The position numbers and the translations under genes are program-made. Shown here piece by piece: positions 31,360-33,573 of a stretch of DNA of 33,573 nt; position 1 is the stretch's first letter; each line of letters begins with the position of its first letter. Source of the DNA: Gp6-AA40 sp035647075 (GTDB lineage: Bacteria > Acidobacteriota > Vicinamibacteria > Vicinamibacterales > UBA2999); contig DASROF010000006.1 in the NCBI GenBank assembly GCA_035647075.1, forward strand, positions 1 through 33,573. The letters run 5' to 3'. The notes beneath the pieces are model-generated. The model was not told the DNA's origin. It made no database searches and saw only the letters and a program-made list of their open reading frames with translations.

Positions 31360-32399
31360 CGCCGCGTTCCCATCAGCAGGCGAACGGAATCGAAGACGCG
31401 CTCGGGCCGCAGCCCGGTCATGCACTGGTGATCGAACGGGCACTCCCGCAGCATGCACGGCCGGCACCAGACCTGATTGATCAGCACCTCGGACCGTCCA
31501 CCCTGTCGCGTCAACGGTGCGGTCTCCTTTTCCCGGGTCGGGCCGAAGAGCGCCACGAGTGGCGTGCCCACCGCGCCGGCCAGGTGCATCGCGCCCGAAT
31601 CGTTCGACACGCAACTCGCAGCCAGGCTCATGACACCCGCGAGCACCTCCAGGCTGGTGGCGCCGGTGAGATCGATGACCGCCGCACGCTCGGTCGTTCC
31701 AAGCGCATCAAGAACCAGACGCGTAGACGCCGCGTCCGCCGGCGCGCCCACCAGCGCCACCTGAACGCCCGCCTCGCGCATGGCGCGTGTGATCAGCGCG
31801 GCGAAATGCGTGGGCAGCCATCGTTTGGCGGTGCCGTACGCAGCACCGGCCGCGACGACCAGCATCGGCTGGGACTCTTGCCAACCGCGCGTCGCGAGCA
31901 GCGACCTCGCGGCCTCGACGGCAGCAACGGGAACAGTCAGCACCGGCTCGAGCGCACCTTTTTGAATCCCGAGCTGGCCAACCAGGTGTTGGTAGTAGGC
32001 ACTTTGATGGCGGGACCCACGCGGGCGGCTGACCGCACGCGTCAACAGCGGCCGGCGGAAGTCGGCAGCATACCCCCAGCGATCGGTCACGCGCGCCCGA
32101 TACACCATCCAGGCCGCCGCGAACGAGTTGGGCAGCAGGATCGCCAGATCGATCTGCTCGGCAACCAGTCGCTGGACGTCCTCGGCCAACGTCCGGCGGT
32201 CAGACAGTGCGCCGCGCCATCGCGTGACGATCGTCGCATCGACGCCAGGCACCATCGAATACAGCGGCGCCACCGACGATCGGGCAGAGACGATGAGCCG
32301 TGCCCGCGGATAGGCCCGATGGACATCCGCCAGTGCCGGCAACGCCATCACGGCGTCGCCAAGCCAGTTCGGCGCGACAACCAGGATCCGTTCAGGCAT
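31356..32399 (-). CDS. waaF: LPS heptosyltransferase II-like GT9 enzyme (347 aa)
   Basis: A GT9 glycosyltransferase. MPERILVVAPNWLGDAVMALPALADVHRA carries the PNWLGDAVMALP signature that distinguishes WaaF from WaaC. The donor half has VAAGAAYGTAKRWLPTHFAAL, SNDSGAMHLAGAVGTPLVALFGPT and, near the C-terminus, the WCRPCMLRECPFDHQCM cysteine cluster common in WaaF. It would add the second heptose from ADP-heptose to heptose I of the inner core. The ATG at 32399 overlaps the lpxL 3' end by 8 bp. It precedes gmhB with a GTGA overlap. Together with waaC, it implies an inner core with at least two heptoses; no outer-core transferases are in this operon. Confidence 0.92.
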   Translation of the reverse strand: MPERILVVAPNWLGDAVMALPALADVHRAYPRARLIVSARSSVAPLYSMVPGVDATIVTRWRGALSDRRTLAEDVQRLVAEQIDLAILLPNSFAAAWMVYRARVTDRWGYAADFRRPLLTRAVSRPRGSRHQSAYYQHLVGQLGIQKGALEPVLTVPVAAVEAARSLLATRGWQESQPMLVVAAGAAYGTAKRWLPTHFAALITRAMREAGVQVALVGAPADAASTRLVLDALGTTERAAVIDLTGATSLEVLAGVMSLAASCVSNDSGAMHLAGAVGTPLVALFGPTREKETAPLTRQGGRSEVLINQVWCRPCMLRECPFDHQCMTGLRPERVFDSVRLLMGTRR

Positions 32400-33285
32400 C
32401 AGCGCGCCACCGTCGATGCATCCAGAGCCAGAGATCGGGATGACGCCGGATATACATCTCCAGTACGTCGGTGCACCGCTGCGTGAACTCACGCACGGCA
32501 TCGGGTGAATCGGGATCCGGTGGCTCCACTGCGTGCTCGTAGACGAGACGATAGCGGCCGTTCGGAAGCGGCAGCACAAACGCAGGAATCACGGGAGCGC
32601 CGGTACGGAGCGCGAGCGCTGCGACCGCGTTGGTTGTCGCCGCCGGGCGGCTGAAAAAATCCACATAGACCGCGTCTGGAGTGTGCAGGTGCTGATCGAT
32701 CAGGATCGCAATCGCGCGGTTCGCTTTCAGCTCCTGAAGCACTTTCCGGATCGCCCCCTGACGGTAGATCACCGAGTTGCCGTTGCGCGTACGGATGCGC
32801 TCCAGCATGTTGTGCAGGTACGGGTTGTCCAGCGGCCGCGCCATCACCGCCATGGGTTGCACGCGCAGAGCGATGGCGATGGCACCCATCTCCCAGTAGC
32901 CGAAGTGGCCAGTGAAGAGCAACACGCCGCGACCCTTCGCGTGCGCCTGCCGTATCCGCTCCTCACCGTCCGACTCGATCCGCGCCCGCAATTCGTCATC
33001 GCCGAGTGTGCCCAGCTTGATCAGCTCGAGCAACACGCTGCCGAAGTGACGGAACACACGGCGAATGGTCGCACGCCGTTCGGCGGGCGGCTTGGATGGC
33101 AGCGCGCGCGCGATGTTCTGCAGCGCGATTCGTCGATGAAAGCCGTCGAGCGCGTAGACCAGGAGACCAAGCATCGCACCGAGACGGCGAACGGCCGGCA
33201 TCGGCAGCAGACTGACGAACGCTTTCAGCCCGTACACGATCGCCGCCTCGATCCGGTACCGCAAGCTCCGGCTGAAGCCGGACAC
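32392..33285 (-). CDS. lpxL: Lipid A late acyltransferase, LpxL/HtrB family (297 aa)
   Basis: A membrane-associated acyltransferase that adds a secondary acyl chain to Kdo-lipid A. One N-terminal hydrophobic segment (IVYGLKAFVSLLPMP...LGLLVYAL) is followed by the catalytic HX4E in FTGHFGYWEM (H127, E132 from the chosen start), where enterics have HFGNWE. AVMARPLDNPYL and AILIDQHLH match the family. RRHPDLWLWMHRRW closes it, as in HtrB. The start is ambiguous. GTG 33285 overlaps the lpxK TAG by one base (TAGTG). An earlier GTG (33306) lies inside lpxK, and a TTG (33264) lies after the palindrome. With GTG 33285 the palindromic repeat encodes the first residues, VSGFSRSL. The first conserved residues begin after it, so the later TTG is equally compatible with function. 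Confidence 0.9.
   Translation of the reverse strand: MSGFSRSLRYRIEAAIVYGLKAFVSLLPMPAVRRLGAMLGLLVYALDGFHRRIALQNIARALPSKPPAERRATIRRVFRHFGSVLLELIKLGTLGDDELRARIESDGEERIRQAHAKGRGVLLFTGHFGYWEMGAIAIALRVQPMAVMARPLDNPYLHNMLERIRTRNGNSVIYRQGAIRKVLQELKANRAIAILIDQHLHTPDAVYVDFFSRPAATTNAVAALALRTGAPVIPAFVLPLPNGRYRLVYEHAVEPPDPDSPDAVREFTQRCTDVLEMYIRRHPDLWLWMHRRWRADA
33266..33283 (+). repeat. Dispersed palindromic repeat, copy 4
   Basis: TCCGGC-TGAA-GCCGGA (6-bp perfect stem, four-base loop; outer pair C/C mismatched) is followed by ACTAC, as in copies 1 and 3. It lies across the lpxK/lpxL junction: its ACTAC tail holds the lpxK stop (TAG on the minus strand), and the stem lies in the first codons of lpxL. Confidence 0.75.
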
Positions 33286-33573
33286 TACAGGCGTTGCCGC
33301 AGCCACGATTCGAATTCAGCAGCAGGTTCGATCGACACCTCGATCGGAAGTATCGCCCACGGAAGGGACATGGCGGCGCGATGAGGGTAGAGGCGCACTC
33401 CGTCCTTGGCGGTGGTCACGATCGCGTCGACGCCGAGCGCACGTGCATTTCGTTCGATCTCGCGAACGTCAGCATCAGTAAACCAGTGGTGGTCGCCGAA
33501 AACGACTTCGCGACCAATTTCGTGCGTCCGCCGCAACGTCTCGAAGAAACGCTCCGGCCGTGCGATACCGGCC
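33285..33573 (-). CDS. lpxK: Tetraacyldisaccharide 4'-kinase, C-terminal part (window edge)
   Basis: The last 95 residues of LpxK are visible; the frame continues beyond the window. AGIARPERFFETLRR and FGDHHWFTDADVREIERNAR are strongly conserved LpxK segments, and VDAIVTTAKDGVRL is the following family motif. The Walker A part and active site are outside the window. The kinase phosphorylates the 4' position of the lipid A disaccharide at the inner membrane. It ends with TAG at 33287-33285, inside the tail of a palindromic repeat. The next gene, lpxL, starts at or near that codon. It is the most upstream visible gene of the lipid A/heptose operon; earlier members, if any, lie beyond the window. 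Confidence 0.93.
   Translation of the reverse strand, partial: AGIARPERFFETLRRTHEIGREVVFGDHHWFTDADVREIERNARALGVDAIVTTAKDGVRLYPHRAAMSLPWAILPIEVSIEPAAEFESWLRQRL

Noticed and set aside
31353..32486. A 377-codon plus-strand open frame opposite waaF
   Set aside because: Shadow of a well-defined GT9 enzyme; composition is Arg/His-rich without motifs. The same holds for the long antisense frames at 28316-29347 and 9080-10180, and for the same-strand shadow at 884-2074.

Overview
The window is a high-GC, gene-dense chromosomal segment of a Gram-negative (didermic) bacterium. It carries lipid A and heptose-core genes (lpxK, lpxL, waaF, gmhB, rfaE1, rfaE2, waaC), O-antigen/exopolysaccharide-type genes and ordinary housekeeping genes (nadE, smpB, pdxA, holB, a class A PBP). 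Separate rfaE1/rfaE2 genes, many GTG starts, a small secreted 'GTWRLN..KSKYSPGP' protein and intergenic palindromes of the GTCCGGC-TGAA-GCCGGAC type suggest Acidobacteriota (Vicinamibacteria-like). That placement is inference from memory of such genomes, not a database result. I see no phage, transposase, integrase or CRISPR array.

Region 1 (1-12.9 kb) is a surface-polysaccharide locus. After a truncated methyltransferase, a minus-strand run (7902 down to 535) encodes a DUF2142-like membrane protein, a GDP-fucose-synthase-like reductase, a methyltransferase-glycosyltransferase fusion, another methyltransferase and an 884-residue GT-C-like membrane protein. Diverging from it on the plus strand, three translationally coupled genes (7950-11097) encode a GT4 glycosyltransferase, a WbpV-like 4-ketosugar reductase/epimerase and a WbpL-like polyprenyl-phosphate sugar-1-P transferase. 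These converge with a WbpM-like UDP-HexNAc 4,6-dehydratase. The four match the initiating end of Pseudomonas-type O-antigen clusters (make UDP-FucNAc/QuiNAc, load it on undecaprenyl phosphate, add the next sugar).

Region 2 (12.9-19.7 kb) holds nadE, a 49-codon DUF5989 gene, and a six-gene minus-strand operon: WbqC-like protein, PhyH-type dioxygenase, membrane-anchored GT2, methyltransferase, PglD-like acyltransferase and methyltransferase. This looks like a glycan-decoration cassette and is the least-described combination in the window.

Region 3 (19.8-27.7 kb) is housekeeping: smpB; an aminotransferase-holB-pdxA-DUF393 run; a PBP1A-type peptidoglycan synthase; an exported glutathione peroxidase; a small secreted protein; and tRNA-Val(UAC) and tRNA-Asp(GUC).

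Region 4 (27.7-33.6 kb) is one tightly overlapped minus-strand operon for lipid A completion and heptose core: lpxK (cut by the window edge), lpxL, waaF, gmhB, rfaE1, rfaE2, waaC and an isoprenylcysteine-methyltransferase-like membrane protein. Four copies of an 18-bp palindrome followed by ACAC or ACACTAC lie in regions 3 and 4. One copy forms the lpxK stop and probably the lpxL start.

No gene-free stretch exceeds about 170 bp.
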